A stretch of DNA of 64,000 nucleotides from Agarophyton chilense (lineage: Eukaryota > Rhodophyta > Florideophyceae > Gracilariales > Gracilariaceae). Below are positions 30,978 through 42,158 of this stretch, one piece after another; position 1 is the first letter of the stretch; each line of letters starts with the position of its first letter. A program made the translations under genes and the position numbers. Under the pieces are notes generated by a model, which ran no database searches, was not told the DNA's origin, and saw only the letters and a list, made by a program, of their open reading frames with translations. The stretch spans positions 62,001 through 126,000 of the forward strand of contig JARGXX010000098.1 of NCBI GenBank assembly GCA_030374765.1. The letters are read 5' to 3'.

Positions 30978-33900
30978 ATGCCAAGATCCGTCTATATTGT
31001 GAAAGGAGAAGGCGTGCGTGATAGCGTTTGGACTCCGAAAACTGGGGTCGCCTCCCCCTCAACCGCAAATCTTCCAGAGCTCGTGCAAACAGTTCCGAGC
31101 CCAAATTTCTCCGTGAATCCCATTGTACAAGTTTTCTTGCATCCATCCACACCGGTATCTCGTGCGGCGGAAAGCACACCTGGTCTTCTCGTTCCCAACA
31201 ACGCCGCGTCGACCCGAGACGTCGCTCCTCTGTGTTCGTCCACTGTCCGAAGTTTGCATGCTTCGAGTGGCGTGGCCTCGAGGCAACCAAATCCTCCCGC
31301 CTCGCTAGTCAGTCCGAAAGCTCCGAAACTTGGCAACGTATCATCGGCCTCCCGTGCAGCAGGCACCGCAATGACTTCCTTATCGATTTTTGCGCCAGGT
31401 GAGGGCATTCAGACTCATAGGCAAAACCGTCCACGACGAATGTCGCAAGCTAATGGTGCTCGAAAACCGTTTCCGGCGTACAACTGCTCTCCCATGGTTT
31501 CTGCTGTGGTAGTGAAGCAGGCGGAGCCTGTGAAATCAGCAAACCGTCCCCCTCCGTTGCAGGTGCCTTTAACGACCTTAGGCAGAACACATCATCGTTC
31601 TCTTGTTTCCACTGTGGGGCGTCAAGAAGAAGGTCAACGGTCAGGGATGAATACAGAAGTGCATATCCCAGGAAGCAATACTCGGAAACCTTCGTTTTCA
31701 GGGTTGAAGACTAAGTTTGGAGATGGTAGAAAAGAAAAATCAAAGTCCCCCTTGTCCCCGAAGGAATCGCTTCGTGTGTCCAGAATAATGTGCCAAAATG
31801 AAGCTCTCTACAAGGAAACGAGAAAAGTCATGGGCGACATGGTGCAACGTCGGATGGCTCATCAGCGTGAGAAATCTGCGGAGAAGTCTCCCCCTCGACC
31901 ACTAACACCTCTGTCCAAGCTTGGTGAAGACTTCTCTGTCCACAAAATGTCTTCTTCGTTGGATGGAGAAACAACCGCTGCATGTATGGATAGAACAGAT
32001 GGTGGGAAAGAAATCCGAGAGAAATCGTTTCCAAAAAAGATTTCGAAAACGATTTCGAACGATGTGAATGCTCCTAAAACGGTTCCTGTTCAGGTTATGG
32101 CCACTAATTTTGCTCCTAAAAACGAACACGATGTCTCGTCAATTGCAAGAGGTGGTTTAAACACTGCTGTCGGTGATGTAATCTGTTCATCTCCCAGAGA
32201 CAAAAGCTCCAATCGTCATTTTGGAATGAACCAGCGAATTGGGGCTCCCAAACAGCATACAAGTCCTATTCACCCTAGTAAGACTTCATTTTTATCTGCC
32301 AAAAAATCGGGACACGAGGGGAGTGGTATTTCGAGCACAAGGCATATTAGTTCACAAGTCGATGTTTCGGGAGCTGGAAGCCCGCAAACAAAGGTTATCG
32401 CGAGAGCTTCGAGATTTACACATCCCGTCGATCCACACGATGCTACAGTACCGAGCCGTACTAACAGAAGTGGTATTCATGCCATTGGTGCACATTCTGC
32501 CGAAGAGCGCTCAAGAGGAAGACAGCTAGAAAGGCGAAACGAAATGAGAATTGCTACAATTGTAGGAGAGCAGTACAGTTTGGTCATAAGAAGTCTCTTT
32601 GCCCTTGCAGCCGAAGCCAGGAAGGAGGGAAGAACTAGGAACGGTTTGTCCGGAACAGACCTCAAAATATTTGTGAAGCAACGTGTTTTGACGGCATTTG
32701 TATCTCAATCAACGGAAAAGGCTTCAGGGCTGAATAAAACGGCGTCGAAGCTTTTGAAGCAGTTGGAGCGTTATAGAAGTGGCGGGAGCCCGCTGAAACG
32801 GGTGAGAAAGGCTGAAGTTGAAGGAGCGCCTCAAGCCTCATGTCGTTCCAGCAAAGATGAAGTAACATATGAAGATCTACGTGGCTTAAAAAATGTGCTA
32901 CTGTCATGGGAGCGTTACCGTAACCAAGTGTGCAGTTCTGATGAGTTTCATGCTGACGTTAATCACATAAAATGTGTTGGTGAGGCTATACAAGATGGAG
33001 TTGTATCACTTTCAGACTTTGACGCATTTCAGCACTTCAAAGACCTTAGTCTGGTGCATACAGGTGTCGAATTAATATACAATGCAATCAATGGTTTGAA
33101 AACTACGTACAAGGGCGGGAACTATGAGAGCTGCAGAGCGTGGTTTCGTTCTACCGATAACATCTTAACGTGGTTGACGGTCATGAAGAATCGCATGAAG
33201 TATTTATTAACCGTGAAGAATGAATTGCTCGAGCGCGATTTGAAGAAATACTGCAAAGAGTCTAGCAAAGGTTTGACGGATGGGTCCGATTCCAACCGTG
33301 GAGAGGGGACGAAGATGGGACGGAAACTTCGAGAATTGAAGCAACTGATCAAAAATCTGTGGGAAGATAAGGACAAAAAACCAATACCAATTCAGGACAA
33401 ATATTGTTCCAGAACAACTGAGCAGCTGAACTCAGAGGTAAAGTTGTTCGTAAGCCTTTTGAAGGCCATGAAAGTGTATGGTTCATCGGAACTCTATACT
33501 GATGGGGAAAAGGCTGAAAGATCAGGATCCTCAAGCCGAGAAGGTTCTCCGGAAGCACCAGTACAAAACCTAGATGACAATACTTTGAGAACAAGGAAAA
33601 GCGGATCCGCTTTTTTGATGAATGCGGCGACAAGTTCGAAGCATGGCGAGCGCAAGGGGTTTACGAACAAGGGGACTGAAACGAAAAAAGTTCTAGTAGA
33701 TGGTGGTGTCGAGCAAGGAGTAGCTAAAGCTGGGGTGTCCGGCTACGTTCGGCCCCCGGCCGATGATATAGCAAGGCGGGATGGGACAAATAAGAAAGGA
33801 AGCAATAAGGACGTGGCCGTAAGGAAGCAGCAAGAACGTGGCCGTAAGACAGCGGCGAGCTCTACGATTACAATGAAGCAGACGATTCCGCTTTCGATTC

Positions 33901-34502
33901 CACGACGGCCTTTGAAGGCAGGCAGCGATGGGAATTCTACTCGCGCCAATATACTTCGCAGCCACGACACCGGTGCGGCACCAGGTCGAGGTATGGGAAA
34001 GACTGGGCCTGCGGCAACGGTGCAAAATATGCTGGCAAAATCTATTGTTCCTACACCAGTGAAGTCGAGAAAGCGCAAAAGGGGAGATGGTATCCTACAA
34101 AATCATGATAAGGAGGAGCTGGATAACGCCGGAATGCGGGCCAAGCGCAGAAAGCAGACGAAAATACGGTTTCGAAGGGAGCCGGAGGTGTTGTGTGGGC
34201 CGCCGAAGAACTTCGCGACACTTAGCACGTTGTTCAACGACGGGGAGAACTGGCTGACGAACGACAACGAGGTGCAAAAGGCGGCTATTAGCGATAGGAA
34301 CGCCAGACTTTCTCGGGAAACAGTGAGCACATGGTTTAGCTTCCTGCGTGCTTTCATTTGGCAACAAAAGTGTTCCATGTCGAGATTCGCATTTGCGATG
34401 CCGCGTTTCCTACCCACCCCATACACCCCATCCGCCGTGCGCGAGCTGTCACGCACAATCACCGGGCCGTCTCCCAGTAGTACGAAACGCAAACCGACGT
34501 GA
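30978..34502 (+). CDS. Large basic, mostly disordered protein of unknown function (1174 aa)
   Basis: An intact single-exon frame starting MPRSVYIVKGEG. The first 500 residues and 800-1050 are Ser/Lys/Pro-rich and look disordered. The middle (about 515-790) is helical, with RNEMRIATIVGEQYSLVIRS and later AWFRSTDNILTWLTVMKNRM. Basic clusters (KSRKRKRGDG near 1025, AKRRKQTK near 1055) look like nuclear localisation signals. KIRF right after the last cluster fits the short motif that docks to protein phosphatase 1, a weak clue. I do not recognise a domain family. It is a host gene by length and codon continuity, upstream of and parallel to the 35010 gene. Confidence 0.75.
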   Translation: MPRSVYIVKGEGVRDSVWTPKTGVASPSTANLPELVQTVPSPNFSVNPIVQVFLHPSTPVSRAAESTPGLLVPNNAASTRDVAPLCSSTVRSLHASSGVASRQPNPPASLVSPKAPKLGNVSSASRAAGTAMTSLSIFAPGEGIQTHRQNRPRRMSQANGARKPFPAYNCSPMVSAVVVKQAEPVKSANRPPPLQVPLTTLGRTHHRSLVSTVGRQEEGQRSGMNTEVHIPGSNTRKPSFSGLKTKFGDGRKEKSKSPLSPKESLRVSRIMCQNEALYKETRKVMGDMVQRRMAHQREKSAEKSPPRPLTPLSKLGEDFSVHKMSSSLDGETTAACMDRTDGGKEIREKSFPKKISKTISNDVNAPKTVPVQVMATNFAPKNEHDVSSIARGGLNTAVGDVICSSPRDKSSNRHFGMNQRIGAPKQHTSPIHPSKTSFLSAKKSGHEGSGISSTRHISSQVDVSGAGSPQTKVIARASRFTHPVDPHDATVPSRTNRSGIHAIGAHSAEERSRGRQLERRNEMRIATIVGEQYSLVIRSLFALAAEARKEGRTRNGLSGTDLKIFVKQRVLTAFVSQSTEKASGLNKTASKLLKQLERYRSGGSPLKRVRKAEVEGAPQASCRSSKDEVTYEDLRGLKNVLLSWERYRNQVCSSDEFHADVNHIKCVGEAIQDGVVSLSDFDAFQHFKDLSLVHTGVELIYNAINGLKTTYKGGNYESCRAWFRSTDNILTWLTVMKNRMKYLLTVKNELLERDLKKYCKESSKGLTDGSDSNRGEGTKMGRKLRELKQLIKNLWEDKDKKPIPIQDKYCSRTTEQLNSEVKLFVSLLKAMKVYGSSELYTDGEKAERSGSSSREGSPEAPVQNLDDNTLRTRKSGSAFLMNAATSSKHGERKGFTNKGTETKKVLVDGGVEQGVAKAGVSGYVRPPADDIARRDGTNKKGSNKDVAVRKQQERGRKTAASSTITMKQTIPLSIPRRPLKAGSDGNSTRANILRSHDTGAAPGRGMGKTGPAATVQNMLAKSIVPTPVKSRKRKRGDGILQNHDKEELDNAGMRAKRRKQTKIRFRREPEVLCGPPKNFATLSTLFNDGENWLTNDNEVQKAAISDRNARLSRETVSTWFSFLRAFIWQQKCSMSRFAFAMPRFLPTPYTPSAVRELSRTITGPSPSSTKRKPT

Positions 34503-34786
34503 CCAACTACATGAATTGATTACAAAATCGTTTTTGAGGGCTCAGAATTTTTTTTTTGTCGGTAAAAAACGGGCAATTACAACACCTGATCGTTAAATGC
34601 AAAATGCATAATAGAAAGGCCAGGAATTAGTATAATTTTGTGAAATTGAATAGTTCAGGCGAATAAATATGCGTTCGATAATTTCTAGAGTCAGAACCAG
34701 CCTTGGTTTGCTTCTCGTCGGTGAGAGAATAATTCGAGTATCTGTATAAAACTTGAATGCGGTTAACCCACTTTCAGAGACATAAA

Positions 34787-34831
34787 CAATCGTGTATTAT
34801 GCATTTTTGAAAAATGCATAATACATGATTG
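34787..34831. repeat. 45-base near-perfect inverted repeat between two host genes
   Basis: Arms of about 22 bases (CAATCGTGTATTATGCATTTT against its mirror) with one mismatch and almost no loop. It lies 285 bases after one gene and 180 before the next. It may be a hairpin in the upstream transcript's 3' end or a remnant of a small element; the 34503-35009 spacer holds nothing else I recognise. Confidence 0.7.
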
Positions 34832-35009
34832 CTTATCGAAGAAAATTGGAATTACATGTGACTAATACACCCACATACTAGTAATTATCCCCCGAACTTC
34901 CCTGCATCCCAGACGCAATTCGATGCAGATTTTCTAAAATGATCCCGAACGAAACATCTTTAGGGCTGCTCCGTTCAGAGGAATCTTTGAGGTCGATCAA
35001 CTTTCAGAC

Positions 35010-38000
35010 ATGGCACATATGACCAATGAGTATGAATCGTTCAGCGATTGGGAACCGTGCGGACATGATTCTGGTCACGAAAACCCGCAGATTGTTATAT
35101 CACGGCCCTTGTCGTTCGTTCTCGTCGAAGACGATAAACCCAGCGTTGTCGAACATCGGCGCGCGACACCATCGGATGGGCGTCCAAAGAAAACGTTGCT
35201 TAATTTGCCCTCGGAAAATGTGGAAAGGCTTCCTACGCACTCTCAGACAACCAGTAGATATTCTCCTCGGACGCACAAACCCTCGGGAGTCCGGAGTTCA
35301 ACCCTTCTCACCCCGAAGACAGCTTCGCACAATGCCGAGTTAAACATAAATGTTCCTGTCTACGACGTCAACGATCGAATACCCCGACACAATCGTGCAC
35401 ACTGCAGTCGGCCGTCAAGAAATGTTGCTGGGGACGCAAGCTTGGTTGTGGAAGAAGTGTTCACGGGGAAGCGAAGTTCTGCAGCACTCAAGAATACGGA
35501 TCTGTATATCTCAAACAATTCAAGTTCTGAACGCCCCACCAGCAAAAGAACAAAACCGCCAGCATCTACCGCTCCGATGGTTATGCTAGGCGTTCGCGGA
35601 AGCTCTATTCCGGAGCGGAGTGCCACTTCTCTGGCTGTGTCAGAGAAAGACTCCTATCGCCTAGGCTCTACGACAGAGCCGATCACACTGGAGAGAGAAA
35701 AAGCTCGAGATTCACCACCTTTGAATCCAAACGAGCTGCTAAAGCCGAAGGATAATTCAGCGTTGCATGCTCATGCACAGGACTCATTCATTCCGGAGCC
35801 CAATCGCTCCCTAGCGCCGCCCGACAACACCGAGCACCGCAGGTATGCAGCACCTTGTCCTCGAAGACAACACGATCTTACACTCGAAGGACGAGATGGC
35901 GCGAATGAACGTACTCCAAGCACGCAGACAGGAAAGACGAAGTTTCGAAAAAATATGGGAGTACACACGCAAAATAGGAGCGATGATCCCACACACCTTG
36001 CACATGATAGGAGGACACCCTTCGGAATGCCACCACGTCTTGTCGGAGCTCCGTCTTTTCCTCGCTTAGGGTTCGTGATGCCTATCATGCCACCAGAAAG
36101 CCAGCTCGGGTTCGGTCTTTCAGGCATGAACAGGACGAGAATTAGTGCTCCTGGCTCTATGCATCACGGACTGCCCAATCCACACTTTAGCCATGGAGGA
36201 GCAAATCTTGGCCCGGTTGCTGACGAAAGCATTCACGGTTTTTCCTCAGAGACGATGGCACATTTGAATACGATGCATCATGCTTCATTTCTGCCTCTAT
36301 CGCCCATGACGCCGATGATAGGTTATCAAAGACAATTATCGATGCATCCTTTCCTTCCCCAGGTGCCGCCCCATATGCCAATGAACCCCTTTGAGCGCGG
36401 AAATGTTTTCCACAACCAAACCGCTCATTTCAACCCAGCATTGAGCACTGCACCCGTTCCACGGAATCCTTTTCCTGACGATGCTGCAGTAATCACCGGT
36501 TCGGATAGCGGGTTTGCATCCATTCCTGCAGAAGCGGTGACATTGCACATGGCTACACCGCCTGTTGGAGATGTAGCGAATAGAAAGGCATTGGATGAAA
36601 CGAAAAAGAGCGCAGATAAAACACGTACATCTTCGGAATCATTGGGCATTGATTTTAACCAAAAAGTTGAGAAAGAAGACACAATTTTTAGAAGAAGAAA
36701 GCAACTGGTTAAAAAGCAACAGGCAAAGAAGGCGACAGACCGATCTGTTGATGAAGTCGATGAAATTCCATGCGATGACGAAGAAGACGGAGTGGATTAC
36801 GTATCTCGTCTAACTCAGATTCAACAAAAGAAGTTTTTGAGTTTGCCAGTTCCGTTGTTTTTTCCTGTACAGGCAAAGGATGGTGGTGGTTCTGGGTGGA
36901 AGTGTGTAATGACGGCGAAACTCTTGAATAAGTCACCTTCGGAGGAACTTGCAACTATAAAAGTTGCACGAAACCAGAGACGAGCCAAGAGAGCTGCGGC
37001 AAAAGAGCTTCTCTCGAGTTTAGAATCTCGAATCCCAGAGTTGTTTTCAAGCGAAACCAGCGGAAAGCAAAACGTCCAAGCCATGAAATCGCAGTCCGCG
37101 GTGAATGTCATACAACTGCTTGTTCGCGACGGGCACTTACCTTGTCTACCAAATTGTGAAACAGAGGAAGTGAACGATACGGATGAGGACCGTTGGCGGT
37201 GTAGCGCAACACTTTTCACGAACGATCACGGACGAAAGATATTCGTTGAATACGGACCGTCAAAAAGTACGGCCAAGAAAAAATGGGCACGCAAGGCACT
37301 TGAGATTCTGATCCAGTTGAAAGTGCCTGGCGTGGAGCAGTACCGCTGCGTTTTAGACCCAATGCAGGCGACAGCGAAAAAGACGATGGCGGGAGTTCCA
37401 AAGGCGTCCGAAGTCATTGTTAGAACAAGTGATGATGAGGAGATGAATGATTCGTGCGATGATATTGTTGAAGACATGGATTTCACTTTAACGCTGCCAA
37501 GCGATTATGAGCTCGTCCTCGCAAAAACCGAAGCGGATTGCGAAAAATGGTTTGATATCTTCGCACAGCCTGGAGCCGAACTCGGTGTTTTCATTGATTC
37601 GAAGTCAGCGCGGCTGGCAGTTGAAGAAAACTATACATCTCAGCTTGACAGTGACCTGCGAAAGGTGCAGCGACCTATTTTGTGCTTTTCGACCGCAAGC
37701 TCCTGTATTATCATACGTGCTGACAAGAAGCAAGCGTCAGGGAATGGGTCTGAACCGGATGAAGCTCCAGGCGCATTTTGGGTCCCAGAGGTTGTTGCAG
37801 AAACACTTGAAGACCCTAGAGTGCAAAAGGCTGCTCTGGGACCCGACGATGGGCTTGATTTGCTTGTCGTGGTTCACGGAATCCATTGCGCATCGGTTCA
37901 AGATATTGCTGTCTCATCCTTAGCCATTACTGGGTACGGAAGAGTCGGGAGCTCTCGAAATCTGCCGTCGCTGAGAGATCTCACCAAATACTGGATGCGA

Positions 38001-38237
38001 AAAGAGGCGAAAGACCTCAGTTGGAAAGCGATATGGCCAAGCAAGCAGAAGTGGGTGGAAGAAAGGTTAAGCCGAGACAAAAAAGAAGCGGCGATGGCCG
38101 TATTGTCTTCGTATGCCACATTTTGTGTTCGCGAGAAGGTTTGTGATGCCGCAAGGCTGAAGCGAATGAATGCACCGGGTGCTTCCAATGATCTGGAGGT
38201 GTTAAGTAGGCGGATTGTACAAACCGAGGCTGGGTGA
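35010..38237 (+). CDS. Two dsRNA-binding domains plus RNase D-like (probably inactive) domain protein (1075 aa)
   Basis: An intact single-exon frame from MAHMTNEYESF. Residues 1-580 are disordered, with Pro/His/Met-rich stretches near 350-480. A dsRNA-binding-like fold is seen at about 600-680 (WKCVMTAKLLN, then RNQRRAKRAAAKELLSSL) and a second at 698-770 (WRCSATLF, then GPSKSTAKKKWARKALEIL). Residues 825-1035 resemble the RNase D/WRN 3'-5' exonuclease layout: VFIDSK where FxDxE is expected, LEDPRVQKAALGPDDGLDLL for the second motif, NLPSLRDLTKYWM for the SLxxL block, and SSYATFC where YxxxD is expected. Two of the four acidic residues are therefore replaced (Glu by Lys, Asp by Cys), so catalysis is unlikely. 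A role in dsRNA recognition is inferred. Confidence 0.7.
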   Translation: MAHMTNEYESFSDWEPCGHDSGHENPQIVISRPLSFVLVEDDKPSVVEHRRATPSDGRPKKTLLNLPSENVERLPTHSQTTSRYSPRTHKPSGVRSSTLLTPKTASHNAELNINVPVYDVNDRIPRHNRAHCSRPSRNVAGDASLVVEEVFTGKRSSAALKNTDLYISNNSSSERPTSKRTKPPASTAPMVMLGVRGSSIPERSATSLAVSEKDSYRLGSTTEPITLEREKARDSPPLNPNELLKPKDNSALHAHAQDSFIPEPNRSLAPPDNTEHRRYAAPCPRRQHDLTLEGRDGANERTPSTQTGKTKFRKNMGVHTQNRSDDPTHLAHDRRTPFGMPPRLVGAPSFPRLGFVMPIMPPESQLGFGLSGMNRTRISAPGSMHHGLPNPHFSHGGANLGPVADESIHGFSSETMAHLNTMHHASFLPLSPMTPMIGYQRQLSMHPFLPQVPPHMPMNPFERGNVFHNQTAHFNPALSTAPVPRNPFPDDAAVITGSDSGFASIPAEAVTLHMATPPVGDVANRKALDETKKSADKTRTSSESLGIDFNQKVEKEDTIFRRRKQLVKKQQAKKATDRSVDEVDEIPCDDEEDGVDYVSRLTQIQQKKFLSLPVPLFFPVQAKDGGGSGWKCVMTAKLLNKSPSEELATIKVARNQRRAKRAAAKELLSSLESRIPELFSSETSGKQNVQAMKSQSAVNVIQLLVRDGHLPCLPNCETEEVNDTDEDRWRCSATLFTNDHGRKIFVEYGPSKSTAKKKWARKALEILIQLKVPGVEQYRCVLDPMQATAKKTMAGVPKASEVIVRTSDDEEMNDSCDDIVEDMDFTLTLPSDYELVLAKTEADCEKWFDIFAQPGAELGVFIDSKSARLAVEENYTSQLDSDLRKVQRPILCFSTASSCIIIRADKKQASGNGSEPDEAPGAFWVPEVVAETLEDPRVQKAALGPDDGLDLLVVVHGIHCASVQDIAVSSLAITGYGRVGSSRNLPSLRDLTKYWMRKEAKDLSWKAIWPSKQKWVEERLSRDKKEAAMAVLSSYATFCVREKVCDAARLKRMNAPGASNDLEVLSRRIVQTEAG

Positions 38238-38429
38238 TTTGGGAGCAGCGAGTCTGCGAGCAATGCATTCATACAACGTGTAAAGTGGAGTTGATTCCCA
38301 ATGGATCGTTGCGGTGTCGGACATTCCTAACGATTTGCAATTGAATTGAATAATGGGTTGGGTCAGAGACTGGTAACGCTGGTTTACATGGGATGCCTTA
38401 GAGCGCATAGGTGAGTAGGGATATAATAG

Positions 38430-39926
<1,497 letters not shown>

Positions 39927-41693
39927 CTACATTCTTCGTCGAGACCCTCTATTCCTGTTCCCCCAATCTGTCTCATCCCAGGTCTTGGGTCGCGGCACGC
40001 CTGGGCCTTCATCGCGGTCTCCCCCTTTCAGCTTTGCATTCTGCAGCTCTCGTGACAGTTTGTGTATCTCCATGTCGCGGTCCACAACCTTTCTTTTCAG
40101 CTGTTTCACCTCATCAAGTATCTTTGACTCGTGATCGAGTCTTTCGCGCACCAAACGGAACTGGCTGACCTGCATCTTGGCATTTTCCTCTGAAAGCATG
40201 TCCACTCGTCTTTCGAGTTCTTTGATATATTGCTTTTTGCGCTCACGACTCGCGGCAGCGCTCTGGCGGTTCCGCTCCGCTCGCATTGCCTTCTTGACCT
40301 CAACATCCGCGTCGTCATCCGCGTCAGACGTTTGACCAGACAGTGATGATTGTGCCGCTGCCTTTTCAATACGCTCCATGCTCGGCGACACGGCCACAGC
40401 GCCGCTGGAGGCAGCCGAATTTGCTCGGCCACTTACACTGGCATCCACACCAGCAAGCGCGCCAACTGCAGGGTGCAATCTGCTGCGGCTTGCTGGCGCG
40501 GATGCATTCGTCAGAGATTGCGATGATCTTGACGACAAAGATGAGGGTCGCTTGCCAGAACAAGAGCTGTTGACAACGGTTGAGGTGGTTGCAGCAGCAT
40601 GTTTCATGGCAGCGTTGGGCCTCTTCTGACCTCGCATGGTCGTAGGGGTCGGTAGAGGTGGCTGAGGCTGCACGGGTGTAGATGTCATTGCACGCGTTTT
40701 TGATGGTAGCTGCGTTGACTTGGACACATATGAAGCTTGAGCGGAAGGAACTCTTTTTTGATTACATGGTAGCTGCACTCGAGTGCGGGGGTGTGCACGT
40801 TGAGGGAGGCGGTTGTTCTGCAGGGGAGAAGGCGCAAATCTGCGGTGCACTCTTTGAGGGGCAGAGCAGTTAGCTGCGGCGGCGGCCGCAGCGGCAGCGG
40901 CTGCGCCGGCCACAGCGGCTACTGTTGCATTGTTCGGTCTTTGTAAAGGCGAGTTGAACGTAGTAGTTCCAGGTGGAAAATTGCAGCGGGATGCAACTCC
41001 CGGTTGAAGATGGGGGACGGAAGCCATCGCCTGAGCCTGTCGCAAAACAGCCATCAAAGTAGGATTTTGCATGGCAAGACTTGGGTTGGTGAGATGCGGT
41101 GGCATGGACATAGCCAAGGGTGGAGCGGGCGAGTGCATGACAGAATGAGGGCTTAGAAGAGGAACAGAGGGAGAGTTGGTGGGGTTTGTTCCGAGCGACG
41201 TGACAGAAACAGACTGACCGCGAGAGGCATTTCGAACGGAGTTTGCAAGGCTGAGAGCGTGTGAGGAGGACGGGGATTGGAGGTGCGGATAGTTAACGCT
41301 TGGTGGTGGACTAGGGACTGGCATAATGGGCTCGATGGGATATAAGGTGGGGCCGGTGGGGTGGTTTGAGGGGTCATTCGGAGCGGCTCCATTTGTGCGC
41401 TCCTGAGCAATGAGACCGGAATAAACGTGGGGGGTGTTACACTTGACGTAGTCGAGAAGCTCGGGGTTGATGTTATTGAGCAGGTCTGCTGTGGTCATAT
41501 CTTCGAGGTCGAAGGAGAGCGCGGACACGGAGGAGGGGTCAGCGGCGACAGCGGCGGCTGGGGCCGAGGTCGGCGGCATATCCAGGTTAGGGGGGGGGTC
41601 TGCTGGGGGGACATTGGTGGGGAACTGGGCGGAGAAGACAGGGGGAGGGGCGGAAGCGGGCGGAAGGGAAATGGGGAAGGAAGGGGGAAGCAT
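39927..41693 (-). CDS. bZIP transcription factor (588 aa)
   Basis: An intact frame from MLPPSFPISLPP. Residues 1-440 are Pro/Ser/Ala-rich and probably regulatory, with a polyalanine run of about eleven residues near 265-275. The bZIP domain lies near 465-550. The basic region RAERNRQSAAASRERKKQ has the invariant N-x7-R (N...SR), and a leucine-zipper coiled coil follows (ELERRVDMLSEENAKM onward) with a long heptad extension to about 560. It should bind DNA as a dimer in the nucleus. The target cannot be told from sequence. The gene is divergent from nothing: its upstream side faces the 3' end of the 42159 gene on the same strand. Confidence 0.9.
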   Translation of the reverse strand: MLPPSFPISLPPASAPPPVFSAQFPTNVPPADPPPNLDMPPTSAPAAAVAADPSSVSALSFDLEDMTTADLLNNINPELLDYVKCNTPHVYSGLIAQERTNGAAPNDPSNHPTGPTLYPIEPIMPVPSPPPSVNYPHLQSPSSSHALSLANSVRNASRGQSVSVTSLGTNPTNSPSVPLLSPHSVMHSPAPPLAMSMPPHLTNPSLAMQNPTLMAVLRQAQAMASVPHLQPGVASRCNFPPGTTTFNSPLQRPNNATVAAVAGAAAAAAAAAAANCSAPQRVHRRFAPSPLQNNRLPQRAHPRTRVQLPCNQKRVPSAQASYVSKSTQLPSKTRAMTSTPVQPQPPLPTPTTMRGQKRPNAAMKHAAATTSTVVNSSCSGKRPSSLSSRSSQSLTNASAPASRSRLHPAVGALAGVDASVSGRANSAASSGAVAVSPSMERIEKAAAQSSLSGQTSDADDDADVEVKKAMRAERNRQSAAASRERKKQYIKELERRVDMLSEENAKMQVSQFRLVRERLDHESKILDEVKQLKRKVVDRDMEIHKLSRELQNAKLKGGDRDEGPGVPRPKTWDETDWGNRNRGSRRRM

Positions 41694-42158
41694 TACGGCG
41701 GATCTTTAAGGGTCGGGGTGGGGGGGTTGAGAGGGGGAAGGGAGGCGGCGGAAAGAAGAAAGAAGGTCGGCAACGAGAGCGGCGGTGGTGTTGGGTGTTG
41801 GGTGTTGGGTGTGAGAGGAGCAGGCAGTGGAGCGGCGCGAGCTGCTCTGTGTTGATACGGAGCGGCACTGGCAGTGCACTACACGTCGACAAGAGCAAGC
41901 GACGGGGCCACTGGACTGGGGCCATGAGAGCTTCCACCGCGTCGTGGGGCGCGCGCGGCCAATTGTCCGCGCGCTGCACGCGCACACGGCGGCGCAAGAC
42001 GCCCCCGTGCGCCCAATGGCGCACGCGCATGTGCTCGCCCCCCGTCATCGCGCACATGCGCTGTGCATCACGAGACCGCCGCGCCTTCCCCTCCGCAGCT
42101 TCTCAAACACAACAAGCCATTACACAGGCACACCTGTACAATTTGCCACGTGTGAACG
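41694..42158. other. Intergenic: bZIP upstream region
   Basis: About 465 bases holding the bZIP 5' leader/promoter and the 3' end of the next gene on the same strand. It is G-rich next to the bZIP start (41700-41860), with TTGGGTG repeats near 41790-41812. No further gene is seen. Confidence 0.5.

Noticed and set aside
41427..41855. 142-codon Gly-rich + strand frame
   Set aside because: It overlaps the 5' end and leader of the bZIP gene on the other strand; Gly/Arg-rich composition of a shadow frame.
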